A DNA stretch of 39,485 nt from NCBI RefSeq assembly GCF_006516955.1, contig NZ_VHLG01000022.1, positions 1 through 39,485 of the forward strand, in the 5' to 3' direction. The stretch is from Martelella alba. GTDB taxonomy: Bacteria; Pseudomonadota; Alphaproteobacteria; Rhizobiales; Rhizobiaceae. A model generated the notes under the pieces. That model ran no database searches. It worked only from the letters and a program-made list of their open reading frames with translations, and had not been told where the DNA came from. Positions 1 to 9,009 of the stretch are shown in pieces (position 1 is the stretch's first letter; each line of letters starts with the position of its first letter). A program made the translations under genes and the position numbers.

Positions 1-91
1 CGGGCTACGCCCTCCCGGCGGTCTCATGCGCACGCCACAAGTGGCCGACTTTTGCTCCGCCACGTGGCCGGATTTTACTCCGCCGTTGACA
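1..91. mobile_element. Terminal end of an IS21-family insertion sequence (partial)
   Basis: Two 21-base direct repeats lie at 41-61 and 64-84, differing at three positions, each starting gtggccg and ending ctccgcc. They are followed by a TTGACA end at 86-91. Short multiple terminal repeats just inside a TGT/ACA-type end are characteristic of IS21-family elements. The IS91-type reading frame becomes recognisable only from about 90-92 onward, and a stop codon lies at 87-89 in that frame, so the junction fits insertion of the IS21-type element into the IS91-type transposase gene. No transposase of this element is inside the window. Assignment is by pattern recall, not by a search. Confidence 0.5.
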
Positions 92-458
92 GAACGGCGT
101 CATCTTCCGCTACAAGGACTATCGCCGCGACGGCGCGAACCGGCAGCAGGTCATGACGCTTGCCACGACTGAGTTCATCCGCCGCTTCCTGATCCATATT
201 CTGCCGAAGGGCTTCCATCGCATTCGCCATTACGGTTTGCTCGCTGGCGGCTCCCGCAAGACCTGTATCGCACGCGCCCGCGAACTCCTGAACGCTGTCC
301 AGCCGCCTGAGCACGACGCTGCCGATGCGCCGGTCGATATCCGGCCGCCATGTCCCTGCTGCGGCGGGCGCATGATTGTCATCGAGGTGTTCGAACGCGG
401 GCGTCAGCCGCGCGGACCGCCAAAGACGACGGCAACGAACCGGGAGAATGCGTCATGA
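90..458 (+). pseudogene. IS91-family transposase, C-terminal remnant
   Basis: The frame is open from 90 to the stop at 456-458 and translates to about 122 residues. It contains the segment FIRRFLIHILPKGFHRIRHY followed by GLLAGG, which I recognise as the conserved tail of IS91-family (Y2) rolling-circle transposases, and a late CPCCGG cysteine cluster. The upstream part carrying the catalytic tyrosines is missing. The frame is closed by a stop at 87-89, exactly where the IS21-like end finishes, so the gene is truncated and inactive. The first ATG in the remaining frame (153) is not a natural start. It marks a region of past transposition. Confidence 0.8.
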
Positions 459-1358
459 CCCGGCATGGCAGAACCATTCATCTGGCCCCCTCAAGGCAGA
501 GCCGGCCAATGGGAGGGCCTGCGCCAATTCGAATGGCGAGAGCTGTCAACCGGACAACTACGCGCACAATCACCAGAAAATGCCCCGCGATCGGAATTCA
601 AAACATCAATTCCGGCGCGCCGAAACCGACAAACACCGCTGCAACCACCGACCCGCCCGAAGCTTCAACACACAAAACCCCATAGCTCAGAAATTGCTGG
701 CCGCGGGTTCCTGCATGAGAGGCTTTCGTACGCCTGACGGCGCCCGAAAACCTTCACCTTTCGGGAACGGCGAAAATGGCGGCGCAAAGAAGCCAGTCGG
801 CGGGGTGATTATTCTGGATGGCCGATGTGAGTCCGAGATAAGAAATCTGCCGTTGTTTTGAGATCGAACTGCAGCAGGTTTTGCTGAGTTTATGGTGCGG
901 GGATTGTTTAAATTTCGTCAGTAAAATCAACACCCGACAAAAACCCGCACCCAAGCCATGTTGGCATTGAATATATTGAGAAAATCAGAATATCTCACCA
1001 CCCTGCAGGGGTCGCCATTACTTTGCTGTTATCCTGTAAGTGATTGTTTATTAATTGTCTTTTTTAGGGCGCGGGGATAGGGCGTTCTTGTTTTGCTTTT
1101 TGGTGCCTGTTTTGCATAGCGGTGACGGTCGGCTTCGCGGGTGCGTAGACCAGCCATAGCGTCAGATTTCCTGCCAAATCGCGCTTTCGGTTCTTCGGTT
1201 GTTCCGCCAAGTTCAGCTAAGTCAAACTCATTTTCCTTTCGAAGTCCGTGAGCGAAATTCCGGCTTCAGCGCATCTTTTGCCGAACCAGTTGCAAAAAGA
1301 AGCAGCGCTTTTGAATGGGCGACCGTGAACAGGTGGCGTCAGAAAGGCGAGGTGAGAG
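459..1358. other. Intergenic stretch between IS91 remnant and mgtC leader
   Basis: The first 250-300 bases after the transposase stop are GC-rich and probably belong to the non-coding 3' part of the IS91-type element, where its replication origin would lie; I cannot fix the boundary. Open frames here (for example 376-861) have arginine-rich, low-complexity translations and look non-coding. From about 880 the sequence becomes AT-rich and could hold the promoter for the downstream mgtC-like gene. No RNA gene or known riboswitch was recognised. Confidence 0.4.
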
Positions 1359-1562
1359 TTGGCTTACGTCTCGGTGGAAAACCCGGCTCAGTTCCGCGCG
1401 GAAACCAACGGAGGAGGTAAGGAGATCAGGCTGCATCTGCAGAACTCTGCTTACAATTGGTTGGGCGATTCAGCCGTCGCGCTTTCTAAAATGAAGGTGG
1501 CAGGTCTGCCACTGTGTAATATTGTCTTCATGCTGGTGAGGCATGGCTGGCTGGGGTATTGA
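1359..1562 (+). CDS. Candidate leader ORF upstream of mgtC-like gene (unproven)
   Basis: A 67-codon frame opens at a TTG (1359) preceded closely by the purine-rich gaggtgagag and ends at TGA 1560-1562, 61 bases before the chosen mgtC start. Its last 23 residues, starting at an internal ATG (1491), form a mostly hydrophobic peptide. I do not recognise the protein. MgtC-family genes in enterobacteria are governed by leader ORFs, which makes this frame worth noting, but coding potential is not established. It could equally be chance. Confidence 0.2.
   Translation: MAYVSVENPAQFRAETNGGGKEIRLHLQNSAYNWLGDSAVALSKMKVAGLPLCNIVFMLVRHGWLGY
1497..1512 (+). promoter_or_regulatory. Hairpin in the mgtC leader
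   Basis: GTGGCAG and CTGCCAC form a perfect 7-base inverted repeat separated by two bases (in practice a 6-bp stem with a 4-base loop). A second self-complementary 12-mer, TTCCGCGCGGAA, lies at 1392-1403. No T-run follows either, so they are not standard terminators. Both fall between the AT-rich putative promoter zone and the mgtC-like gene. Confidence 0.35.
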
Positions 1563-1623
1563 TCGTGTTTGCTATCAACCCTCTGTCGTATTTGCAAATT
1601 TGCCTATGGCCGGAGCATGCCGG

Positions 1624-2340
1624 ATGAGTTTCCTCGATCACTTTCAGCTTTTTTCGATTCTCGACAGTACTATGAGTTTGATTGTTGCTTTCATCTGCGG
1701 CACGGCAATTGGCGCGGAACGGCAATATCGCCAGCGTAGTGCCGGACTGCGCACGAATGCACTTGTAGCGATAGGCGCCGCCGCCTTTGTTGATATCGGT
1801 CAGGCTGTCGGCGGAAACGTAGAGGCCGTTCGCGTGATATCCTACGTCGTTTCCGGAATTGGTTTCCTCGGCGCTGGTGTCATCATGAAAGACGGACTGC
1901 ATGTGCGTGGCCTGAATACTGCAGCAACGCTGTGGTGCTCGGCCGCCGCGGGTGCGAGTGCCGGGGCAGATCTGGTGGCGGAAGCGATATTGATTACGCT
2001 TATCGTGCTGGCCGCCAATACATTGCTTCACCCTCTGGTCGACCGCGTCAACCGCATGCCGCTCAAGGCCAGCCAAGGAGAAGCTGTCTTTGTTATTCGC
2101 GCGGTCGTGTCGCCAGAAGACATCACGCTTATTCGCCGCCGCATTATCGAGTTCCTGAACAAGGCGAAATACCCGGTCCGTGATATCGAGGTGGAAGACC
2201 GTCCCAATGGAGACCTTGAAATCGGTGCTACGCTTGTCAGTTCGGCAGTGGTGTTGTCCGAGCTGGATAAGGTCGTTGCCGATATCGGAAAGGCAAAAGC
2301 CGTCAAAAGTGTATATTGGGAAAACGGGATACCCGAATAG
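1624..2340 (+). CDS. mgtC: MgtC/SapB-family membrane protein
   Basis: The 238-residue product has the MgtC/SapB layout: an N-terminal hydrophobic domain with the family signature around GTAIGAERQYRQRSAGLRTN, several membrane segments (GIGFLGAGVIMK is typical), and a soluble C-terminal ACT-like domain from about residue 150. MgtC proteins are inner-membrane virulence/adaptation factors for growth in low magnesium and inside phagocytes, and inhibit the F-type ATP synthase in Salmonella; that role is known for the family, not shown here. I chose ATG 1624 because CGGAG (1611-1615) sits 8 bases upstream; the ATG at 1543 has no properly spaced ribosome-binding site and adds a 27-residue tail unlike the family. 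The gene stands alone, after a long leader and beside IS remnants. Confidence 0.85.
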   Translation: MSFLDHFQLFSILDSTMSLIVAFICGTAIGAERQYRQRSAGLRTNALVAIGAAAFVDIGQAVGGNVEAVRVISYVVSGIGFLGAGVIMKDGLHVRGLNTAATLWCSAAAGASAGADLVAEAILITLIVLAANTLLHPLVDRVNRMPLKASQGEAVFVIRAVVSPEDITLIRRRIIEFLNKAKYPVRDIEVEDRPNGDLEIGATLVSSAVVLSELDKVVADIGKAKAVKSVYWENGIPE

Positions 2341-2955
2341 CGGCCGCCTCGATTGTAGATGACATGTACTAAGAATCGCCCGGTGATCGATGACCGGGAT
2401 CTATCCAGTGCATGCCCCGGCATCAGGGTAACTGGTTTGCCGCACTAGAGGTTCCGGGCGGTGGTTGAACCCGTCTGTTTGCAAGTTCTCAACCTCACTG
2501 AGTATTGTCTGGCCAAGCAATTCCAAAGTGGAATTTTCAGCGAAAATCCGATCGTACATTCCATCTTGGATTGGAAGCTATTCACGAGCAGAAAAGTCGG
2601 CGGCGAGACGAACGTCTTCCTGAAGTCGAATACCCGTTCTGCCCAGGCTCATTTGATCAGGAACAGAGGGAATCAATAGAAGGTAGTCGTCCGTGACGGG
2701 CCTCGTGAAATCGTCTTTCCCGCTGATTCTCTATGCTGTTTCTATGGTTGAATTGCGTTTCGACTAAAGTCGGTATGTGCCTTGATGATTGTTTGTTTGA
2801 TTTGAATTTTCGATATATATGTATAAAAATATACAAAACTAATGATCTAAAAATACAAAAATTATAATAATTATGACAATTATCGATCATATATATATTT
2901 ACAAATGGTCGTATTAGAGTCTTACATGCTTCCGTCACTAGGGAGGAGCATGGTA
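2341..2955. other. Intergenic region between mgtC and tkt, with AT-rich promoter zone
   Basis: A 6-bp stem (CCCGGT 2379-2384 / ACCGGG 2393-2398) after mgtC is a weak terminator candidate without a T-run. Short open frames at 2461-2679 and 2505-2696 are unrecognised and have no convincing ribosome-binding site. Positions about 2790-2915 are very AT-rich and unlike the rest of the window, which fits a promoter or regulator-binding zone for tkt. Confidence 0.4.
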
Positions 2956-3012
2956 ATGAAATGGGAGGACCTTTCAGGCCGCCATCGCTCTTCAGGAGCA
3001 GGTGGAGTTTGA
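2956..3012 (+). CDS. Candidate 18-residue leader peptide in front of tkt
   Basis: ATG 2956 is preceded by the strong ribosome-binding sequence GGAGGAG (2942-2948) at a 7-base spacing. The frame encodes 18 residues ([18 protein letters not shown]) and stops with TGA at 3010-3012, one base before the tkt ATG at 3014. Such an arrangement would couple tkt translation to the leader. The peptide has no run of a regulatory amino acid, so attenuation by starvation is not indicated. Too short for any homology argument. Confidence 0.35.
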   Translation: MKWEDLSGRHRSSGAGGV

Positions 3013-3013
3013 A

Positions 3014-5041
3014 ATGCTGAATCGCAATGTCTCTTCGGTCTCGACGGCCGAGCTTGCAAACGCTGTTCGGGCCCTGACGATGGATGCCGTACAGCGCGCC
3101 AATTCCGGCCATCCGGGCATGCCCATGGGCATGGCCGAAATCGGCGTTGCACTATGGACGCGTCATTTGCGTCACAATCCCAAAAATCCGCGATGGTTTA
3201 ATCGGGACCGATTTGTTCTTTCCAACGGTCATGGATCGATGCTGATCTATAGCATGCTGCATTTGAGCGGCTATGATCTCTCCATGGACGATATCCGCAA
3301 CTTCCGTCAGTTGCATTCCAAAACGCCGGGTCATCCGGAGTATGGCTATACGCCAGGCGTAGAAACGACCACCGGTCCGCTGGGGCAGGGCATTGCCAAT
3401 GCTGTCGGCATGGCACTTGCCGAAAAGATCCTCGCCGAAAGCTTCAACAAACCAGGACACGATCTTGTAGACCACTTTACCTACACTTTTGTTGGCGATG
3501 GCTGCCTGATGGAAGGTGTCTCACATGAGGCATGCTCACTGGCGGGAACCTTGGGGCTCGGCAAGCTGATCGTGCTTTACGATGACAATGGTATTTCTAT
3601 TGACGGGCATGTCGAAGGCTGGTTCGCGGAAGATACTGCTGCGCGCTTCGCCGCTTATGGCTGGCACGTGATCCGCGATGTCGATGGCCATGACGTTGCG
3701 GCGGTCGATCGGGCGATTGCTGCGGGTAAGGCGGAAACAGGTCGGCCGACCTTCATCTGCTGCAAAACAACCATCGGCAAAGGCTCTCCTTCCAAAGCCG
3801 GCAGTGAAGACAGTCACGGGAACCCGCTCGGGGAAGAGGAAATTATCCGGTCGAAGGCGGCTATTGGCTGGCCCTATGGTCCATTCGAGATCCCTGAAAC
3901 GGCCTATGAGGGCTGGAGCGCAGTAGAAGACGGCAAAGCGCTGGAAGCTGAATGGGACGAAATATTCGCCGCTTATCGCGCTGCCTATCCGGCTGAAGCG
4001 GCAGAATTTGTCCGCCGTATGAGTGGCGAATTGCCTGATGGGTTTGATGCTCGGATGGCTGAATTCACCGATCAGATGGCAGCCGTCAGGGAAGCCATGC
4101 CGACACGCAGGGCCAGTCTGAAAACCGTTGAAATGCTGGCTGACAACCTGCCGGAACTGGTTGGGGGCTCTGCCGATCTGGCCAGCTCGTGCCTGACCAT
4201 GTGGGATGATGCGAAGCCGGTCACGGCGCAGACTGGTGGCAATTTCGTCTATTTCGGTGTTCGTGAGTTCGGCATGGGGGCGATCATGAACGGCATGTTT
4301 CTCCATGGCGGGTTCCGGCCGTTTGGTGGCACCTATGTCATGTTCTCCGAATATGCCCGGAATGCCATTCGCATGGCAGCGCTGATGAAGATCGGCGTTA
4401 TCTATGCGCTCACGCATGACTCGATTGCACTTGGTGAAGATGGTCCGACGCATCAACCGATCGAACAGCTTGCATCGCTGCGGCTGATGCCTAACCTGGA
4501 CGTATGGCGCCCTTGCGATGCCGCGGAAACCGCAATCGCCTGGGAATTTGCCATTGCCAATCGGAACCATCCGACCGTTATGGCATTGAGCCGCCAAAGT
4601 TTACCACAGCAGGTGCATCCGCAGGGGCAATCCGATTTGATCCGGCGCGGCGGCTATATCTTGAGCGAAGCCTCGGGTCGCAAACCTGATGCCGTGGTTA
4701 TCGCAACAGGTGGCGAGGTAGAGATCGCCATGGCGGCGAAACAGCAGCTTGCCGGTTCGGGGATCAATGTGCGCGTGGTTTCTCTCCCGTCGAGCTATGT
4801 TTTCGACCGTCAACCGGAGGAGTATCGCAGTTCGGTTATTCCCGAGGGCCTGCCGCTGATTTCTGTTGAAGCGGGTGTGACCGACTATTGGCGCAAATAT
4901 ATCGGCCCTCACGGCATCGCTGTCGGTATTGATACGTTTGGCGAAAGCGCGCCGTCGGAGGTCCTGTTCGAGCACTTCAAGTTGACGCCAGCTAGTGTCG
5001 CCTCAGCCGTTCAGAAAGCGATCGCCCGAGGAAAGCGATAG
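3014..5041 (+). CDS. tkt: Transketolase
   Basis: A 675-residue thiamine diphosphate enzyme that moves two-carbon ketol units between sugar phosphates in the non-oxidative pentose phosphate and Calvin-type pathways. Visible hallmarks are [10 protein letters not shown] near residue 30, the ThDP/metal motif GDGCLMEG near 161 leading to DDNG near 190, the catalytic glutamate in FGVREFGMG (about residue 418), and [14 protein letters not shown] in the middle domain. The length is normal. ATG 3014 is preferred over GTG 3002 because GGTGGAG (3001-3007) lies 6 bases before it. It sits 377 bases before a ribose-type ABC importer on the same strand, suggesting a specialised copy serving pentose or related sugar use rather than the only housekeeping gene, though that cannot be tested here. 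The large antisense frame in it is a shadow. Confidence 0.96.
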   Translation: MLNRNVSSVSTAELANAVRALTMDAVQRANSGHPGMPMGMAEIGVALWTRHLRHNPKNPRWFNRDRFVLSNGHGSMLIYSMLHLSGYDLSMDDIRNFRQLHSKTPGHPEYGYTPGVETTTGPLGQGIANAVGMALAEKILAESFNKPGHDLVDHFTYTFVGDGCLMEGVSHEACSLAGTLGLGKLIVLYDDNGISIDGHVEGWFAEDTAARFAAYGWHVIRDVDGHDVAAVDRAIAAGKAETGRPTFICCKTTIGKGSPSKAGSEDSHGNPLGEEEIIRSKAAIGWPYGPFEIPETAYEGWSAVEDGKALEAEWDEIFAAYRAAYPAEAAEFVRRMSGELPDGFDARMAEFTDQMAAVREAMPTRRASLKTVEMLADNLPELVGGSADLASSCLTMWDDAKPVTAQTGGNFVYFGVREFGMGAIMNGMFLHGGFRPFGGTYVMFSEYARNAIRMAALMKIGVIYALTHDSIALGEDGPTHQPIEQLASLRLMPNLDVWRPCDAAETAIAWEFAIANRNHPTVMALSRQSLPQQVHPQGQSDLIRRGGYILSEASGRKPDAVVIATGGEVEIAMAAKQQLAGSGINVRVVSLPSSYVFDRQPEEYRSSVIPEGLPLISVEAGVTDYWRKYIGPHGIAVGIDTFGESAPSEVLFEHFKLTPASVASAVQKAIARGKR

Positions 5042-5418
5042 GCTCAGAACGCCTTTTTCGACTGTCGGCACTCTGCCCATCGATCAGGAACAGCCAACCT
5101 TCAACACTTCCCTCCGGTCGCTCCGTGCGAAATGCGTCCACCGACCTCAAAAAGGTATGCGGCATTGGCCTCCCACCTTTCTATGGGATCGTCCCGGATA
5201 TGAGTGCTGCTGTTTCAATGATGATCTCTCTCCCGGCAGAGCAACCGACCGTCGGGAACGCGGTCGCCATCGGGCTCACCGTATTCGCCATGAGCCCATG
5301 GTGACCGCACAAACAACGCAGCAACGAGGAGAGACAAAGGTGCAAACCGCCAAAGAGGATGGCGTTTTGCAACAGGGAACGGGCTTGAGGAACCCGGCCC
5401 TATGGGAGGAAAGGAAAC
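5042..5418. promoter_or_regulatory. Structured leader before the ribose-type ABC operon
   Basis: The gap holds two long inverted repeats. At 5262-5306 GGTCGCCAT-c-GGGCTC pairs with GAGCCC-ATGGTGACC around a 14-base loop, with one mismatch and one bulge. At 5341-5371 TGCAAACCGCCA pairs with TGGCGTTTTGCA around a 7-base loop, with one internal mismatch. A weaker TCCCG/CGGGA pair spans 5231-5257. The second hairpin ends 47 bases before the ATG. No T-run follows, so these look like leader structures or operators rather than terminators. A 34-codon frame (5200-5304) overlaps the first hairpin and is not convincingly coding. Confidence 0.45.
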
Positions 5419-6969
5419 ATGATGAGGACGGCAACGGAAGTTGAGACAGGTCCCGTGCTGGAGATGAAGAACATCTCCAAGACCTTTGGGTTTATCAAAG
5501 CCCTGATCGGCGTTTCACTGACGGTACAGCGCGGCGAAATCCACGCTCTCATGGGAGAGAATGGTGCCGGAAAATCAACTTTGATGAAGATATTGTCAGG
5601 CGCGCTGACGCCTGATCCGGGTGGGGAGATACTTGTCTTTGGCAAGCCTTTGCCCAAAGGCCGACCGAGAGCCTCCAAAGAGGCCGGTATTGCGGTGATC
5701 TATCAGGAATTGTCTCTGGCGCCCAATTTGAACGTCAATCAGAACATCTATCTTGGTACCGAAAACGCCAGGTTCGGCTTTGTCTCTCAGCGTGAAACCG
5801 AAGAGAAAACGGCGGCGATCCTGAAGAGGCTAGGCCTTTCCTTTTCGCCGCGGACACTGATCTCGGAGCTTTCCATCGGCGAGCGGCAAATGGTCGAAAT
5901 CGCCCGTGCGCTTTCGTTCAAGCCTGGCATCATCATCATGGATGAGCCGACGACATCGCTGACTGAACGCGAATCCAGTCGCCTGTTTGAGGTTATTGCC
6001 GAGCTGAAGGCGCAGGGAATTGCGATCATCTATATCAGCCACCGCATGGAGGAAGTTTACCAGCTTGCCGACCGGGTGACGGTCTTGCGGGACGCGCGGC
6101 AGATTGGAACGATCGAACGTGAGGATCTGTCGCCCGAACGCTTGATCTCGATGATGGTTGGCCGGGACCTGTCCAGTTTCTACAAAAAGACACGACGCGT
6201 CGAGGCGTTCACCGGCACGCCGGTGCTTCAGGCCACCAATATCCGTGATGACACCCATGTTTTCGGCTGTTCGCTGGAGGTTCATGCCGGGGAAGTGGTC
6301 GGTCTGTCTGGGCTGGTGGGGGCCGGGCGCACAGAGCTGGCCCGGCTGATCTTCGGTGCGGACCCGAAGACGGCCGGCGAAGTCCGGGTCGATGGAAAAC
6401 CGGTGGATGTCAAAAGCCCAAGTGATGGGCTTGCCGCCGGTATTGCCTATCTGACAGAGGATCGCAAACGGCTCGGCCTCTTCCTCGATATGTCTATCGG
6501 GCAAAACCTCAATCTTTCTGTGCTGAGTGAAGATGCCCACCCTTTGGGCTTTCTCGACCTGAAAAAGGCGGCAGACAGGGCAAGCCATGCCTTCACCAAT
6601 TTCAACATCAGGGCCAGTGGCCCGGGTGTCCTCGTTGGCGCCCTGTCAGGCGGCAATCAGCAAAAGGTGCTGCTCGCCCGTCTGATCGAGGCCAACCCGC
6701 GGATCGTCATCCTTGATGAACCGACACGCGGCGTGGATATCGGCGCGAAGTCAGAGATTTACCGCCTGATCGATGTGCTTGCCCGAAAAGGCGTCGCGAT
6801 TTTGATGATTTCCAGTGAGCTGCCGGAGATTGTCGGCGTGTCCGATCGGGTTCTCGTCATGTGCAACGGACTTATCTCAGGTGAGGTCAGACCAGGGCCG
6901 GACGGCGAGATCAGACAGGAGGAAATCATGTCTTATTCGACAGGCGCGGCCGCCAAGGTCTTGGCCTGA
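5419..6969 (+). CDS. Ribose/xylose-type sugar ABC importer, double-domain ATPase
   Basis: The 516-residue protein has two ABC domains in tandem, as in RbsA, XylG and MglA of the CUT2 family, and powers sugar uptake at the inner membrane. The first domain has Walker A GENGAGKST (46-54), signature LSIGERQ (151-157) and Walker B IIIMDEPTT. The second has a degenerate Walker A, GLVGAGRTELA (298-308), and a full LSGGNQQKV signature and ILDEPTRGVD; this asymmetry is normal for the family. GGGAGGA (5404-5410) precedes the ATG pair at 5419/5422. It is followed 26 bases later by the permease and then the binding protein, so the three form one transcription unit. The substrate cannot be read from the sequence; the neighbouring transketolase favours a pentose or a polyol. 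Confidence 0.93.
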   Translation: MMRTATEVETGPVLEMKNISKTFGFIKALIGVSLTVQRGEIHALMGENGAGKSTLMKILSGALTPDPGGEILVFGKPLPKGRPRASKEAGIAVIYQELSLAPNLNVNQNIYLGTENARFGFVSQRETEEKTAAILKRLGLSFSPRTLISELSIGERQMVEIARALSFKPGIIIMDEPTTSLTERESSRLFEVIAELKAQGIAIIYISHRMEEVYQLADRVTVLRDARQIGTIEREDLSPERLISMMVGRDLSSFYKKTRRVEAFTGTPVLQATNIRDDTHVFGCSLEVHAGEVVGLSGLVGAGRTELARLIFGADPKTAGEVRVDGKPVDVKSPSDGLAAGIAYLTEDRKRLGLFLDMSIGQNLNLSVLSEDAHPLGFLDLKKAADRASHAFTNFNIRASGPGVLVGALSGGNQQKVLLARLIEANPRIVILDEPTRGVDIGAKSEIYRLIDVLARKGVAILMISSELPEIVGVSDRVLVMCNGLISGEVRPGPDGEIRQEEIMSYSTGAAAKVLA

Positions 6970-6995
6970 TTGGGAGTCTCGGGAGGACTAACGAT

Positions 6996-7979
6996 ATGAG
7001 CAATATTACCAATGACGGGACCACGGCAAGTTCGAAGGTCCAGATGTGGGGCAAAGCCCGCACGATAATGCAATCGATCGGCATGCTGCCTGTTCTGGTG
7101 TTGCTGGCCATAGGGTTTCAGCTTCTCAGCGGCCGGTTCATGAGTGTCAGTAATCTTTCAATTGTCATGCAACAGGCGTCGATCAATACCGTGCTTGCTG
7201 CAGGCATGACTTTCGTGATCCTGACCGGTGGCATTGACTTGTCGGTTGGCTCGGCTCTGGCCATGTCCGCCATGCTGGCCGTGATTGTTTCGATGGTCCC
7301 AGATTACGGAATGCTTGGCATTGTCGCCGGTCTTGGCTGCGGTCTTGCCTGCGGCCTGTTCAATGGCGGGCTGATTTCGACGCTGAAATTGCCTCCCTTC
7401 ATCGTCACGCTTGGCACGCTGACGGCATTTCGCGGCATGGCCAGACTGATCGGCCATGACAAGACGATGTTCAATGCCGACCTGCCTTTCGCTGCGATCG
7501 GAAATGGGAGCCTCTTTGGTGTTCCATGGCTGGTGATTATCGCGCTGGCAGTGATCGTGCTGTCATGGATCATATTGTCTCGAACAGTTCTCGGTACCTG
7601 GATCTATGCGGTCGGGGGTAATGAAGAGGCTGCACGGCTGACCGGCATCAAGACGTGGAAAGTGCTGTTGTTCGTCTATGGGGCTTCCGGTCTTCTGGCG
7701 GGGCTTGGTGGTGTCATGTCGAGCGCCAGGCTTTATGCAGCCAACGGGTTGCAGCTGGGGCAATCCTACGAACTTGATGCGATTGCTGCCGTCATTCTGG
7801 GTGGGACCAGCTTCGTCGGTGGTGTGGGATCCATCTGGGGAACGCTGGTTGGCGCGCTGATCATCGCGGTTTTGTCTAACGGGCTCATTCTCGTCGGCGT
7901 TTCGGACATCTGGCAATACATCATCAAAGGGCTCGTCATTATCGGCGCAGTGGCACTGGATCGCTATCGCGCAAAGTGA
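6996..7979 (+). CDS. Ribose-type sugar ABC importer, permease
   Basis: A 327-residue hydrophobic protein of the RbsC/AraH family (BPD_transp_2). It shows the family hallmarks ILTGGIDLSVGSALAMSAM near residues 67-85, IVTLGTLTAFRGMARLI near 135-150, and a late ILGGTSFVGGVGSIWGTLVGA segment near 266-286. About eight to ten membrane helices are expected. GGGAGG (6981-6986) precedes ATG 6996 by nine bases. It is the second gene of the importer operon and would form the homodimeric channel used by the ATPase encoded upstream and the binding protein encoded downstream. Confidence 0.93.
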   Translation: MSNITNDGTTASSKVQMWGKARTIMQSIGMLPVLVLLAIGFQLLSGRFMSVSNLSIVMQQASINTVLAAGMTFVILTGGIDLSVGSALAMSAMLAVIVSMVPDYGMLGIVAGLGCGLACGLFNGGLISTLKLPPFIVTLGTLTAFRGMARLIGHDKTMFNADLPFAAIGNGSLFGVPWLVIIALAVIVLSWIILSRTVLGTWIYAVGGNEEAARLTGIKTWKVLLFVYGASGLLAGLGGVMSSARLYAANGLQLGQSYELDAIAAVILGGTSFVGGVGSIWGTLVGALIIAVLSNGLILVGVSDIWQYIIKGLVIIGAVALDRYRAK

Positions 7980-8044
7980 GGAATCGGCTTGCGGAGGCAG
8001 GCTGGTAAACAGGGCACGCAATTGCCCATCAAGAGGAGATAGTC

Positions 8045-8989
8045 ATGAGACTGAAATCAGGTTTGGTAGTGGGAGCGATGCTTGCAGGCCTGGCGGCGGG
8101 AACCGCCCTGGCCGGAGATGCCAAAACCATAGACAAAGTCGGAATTTCCGTTGGTACGCTTGGAAATCCCTTCTACGTTGCAACAGCAGAGGGCATTACG
8201 AATGCGGCAAAGGCGATCAATCCCGATGTCGATATCACATCGGTTTCCGCCGATTATGATCTGAATAAGCAGCTGTCGCAGATCGATAGCTTTATCGGTG
8301 CCGGTGTTAACGTCATGATGATTGTGCCGGTCGATCCCAATGCCAGCGTTCCCTCGGTACGCAAGGCGAAGGATGCCGGCCTTGTGGTTGCCGCCTTTGA
8401 TGCCGTGGCACCCAATGCGGACGTTAATGTCACGACCAATAATGTGAAAGCGGGCGAGATCGCCTGCCAGTATATGGCAGACCGGCTTGGCGGAAAGGGC
8501 GATGTCGTTATCGTCAACGCTGTTCAGGTTTCCGCTGTGGTCGATCGTGTGAATGGTTGCAAGAGTGTCCTTGCCAATTATCCGGATATCAAGATCGTCG
8601 CGGATCAGGCTTCTGAAGGTTCTCGCGATACCGGCATGAAAGTTATGCAGAGCCTTCTGACGCGCTTCCCGCATATCGACGGTGTCTTCGCGTTGAATGA
8701 TCCGGCTGCCGTGGGAGCCGATCTTGCCGCCAAGCAACTCCATCGTGATGAATTCTTCATCGTTTCGGTAGATGGCGCACCGGATGTCCAGCATCTTCTG
8801 AAAAGCGGTAATACGCTGATTGCCGCGACAGCTGCTCAGGATCCATATGCGATGGCAGCCAAGGCTTTCGAACTCGCCAACGACATCTATCAGGGGAACC
8901 CGCCGGCAGAGACCAATGTGCTGATGGATCCGCAACTGGTCACGGTTGACAACGTCGATAGCTATATCGGCTGGGAAGACGCCCGTTAA
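8045..8989 (+). CDS. Periplasmic sugar-binding protein, RbsB type
   Basis: A 314-residue periplasmic binding protein of the type I (LacI/RbsB) fold. Residues 1-23 form a Sec signal peptide ending ALA before GDAK. The mature part starts with KVGISVGTLGNPFY, the usual first strand-loop of the sugar site, and contains MMIVPVDPNA, FALNDPAAVGADLAAKQ and a late SVDGAPD. AAGAGGAG-like purines before ATG 8045 give a good ribosome-binding site. Substrate is not evident; RbsB-type proteins bind pentoses, hexoses, polyols or autoinducer-2. A hairpin 20 bases downstream probably ends the operon. Confidence 0.92.
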   Translation: MRLKSGLVVGAMLAGLAAGTALAGDAKTIDKVGISVGTLGNPFYVATAEGITNAAKAINPDVDITSVSADYDLNKQLSQIDSFIGAGVNVMMIVPVDPNASVPSVRKAKDAGLVVAAFDAVAPNADVNVTTNNVKAGEIACQYMADRLGGKGDVVIVNAVQVSAVVDRVNGCKSVLANYPDIKIVADQASEGSRDTGMKVMQSLLTRFPHIDGVFALNDPAAVGADLAAKQLHRDEFFIVSVDGAPDVQHLLKSGNTLIAATAAQDPYAMAAKAFELANDIYQGNPPAETNVLMDPQLVTVDNVDSYIGWEDAR

Positions 8990-9009
8990 GCGCAGGACGA
9001 CAAAGGAAG

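Noticed and set aside
376-861. A 161-residue plus-strand frame after the IS91 remnant
   Set aside because: Overlaps the transposase remnant in another frame; composition is that of non-coding GC-rich sequence.
1030-1500. M-box magnesium riboswitch before mgtC
   Set aside because: Considered because of the gene, but I could not match the conserved M-box blocks; only simple hairpins are visible.
3536-4597. A 353-residue minus-strand frame inside tkt
   Set aside because: Antisense to a complete transketolase; no motif or ribosome-binding site.
5200-5304. A 34-codon frame in the tkt-ABC gap
   Set aside because: Lies within the long inverted repeat, which alone can explain the absence of stops, and has no ribosome-binding site.
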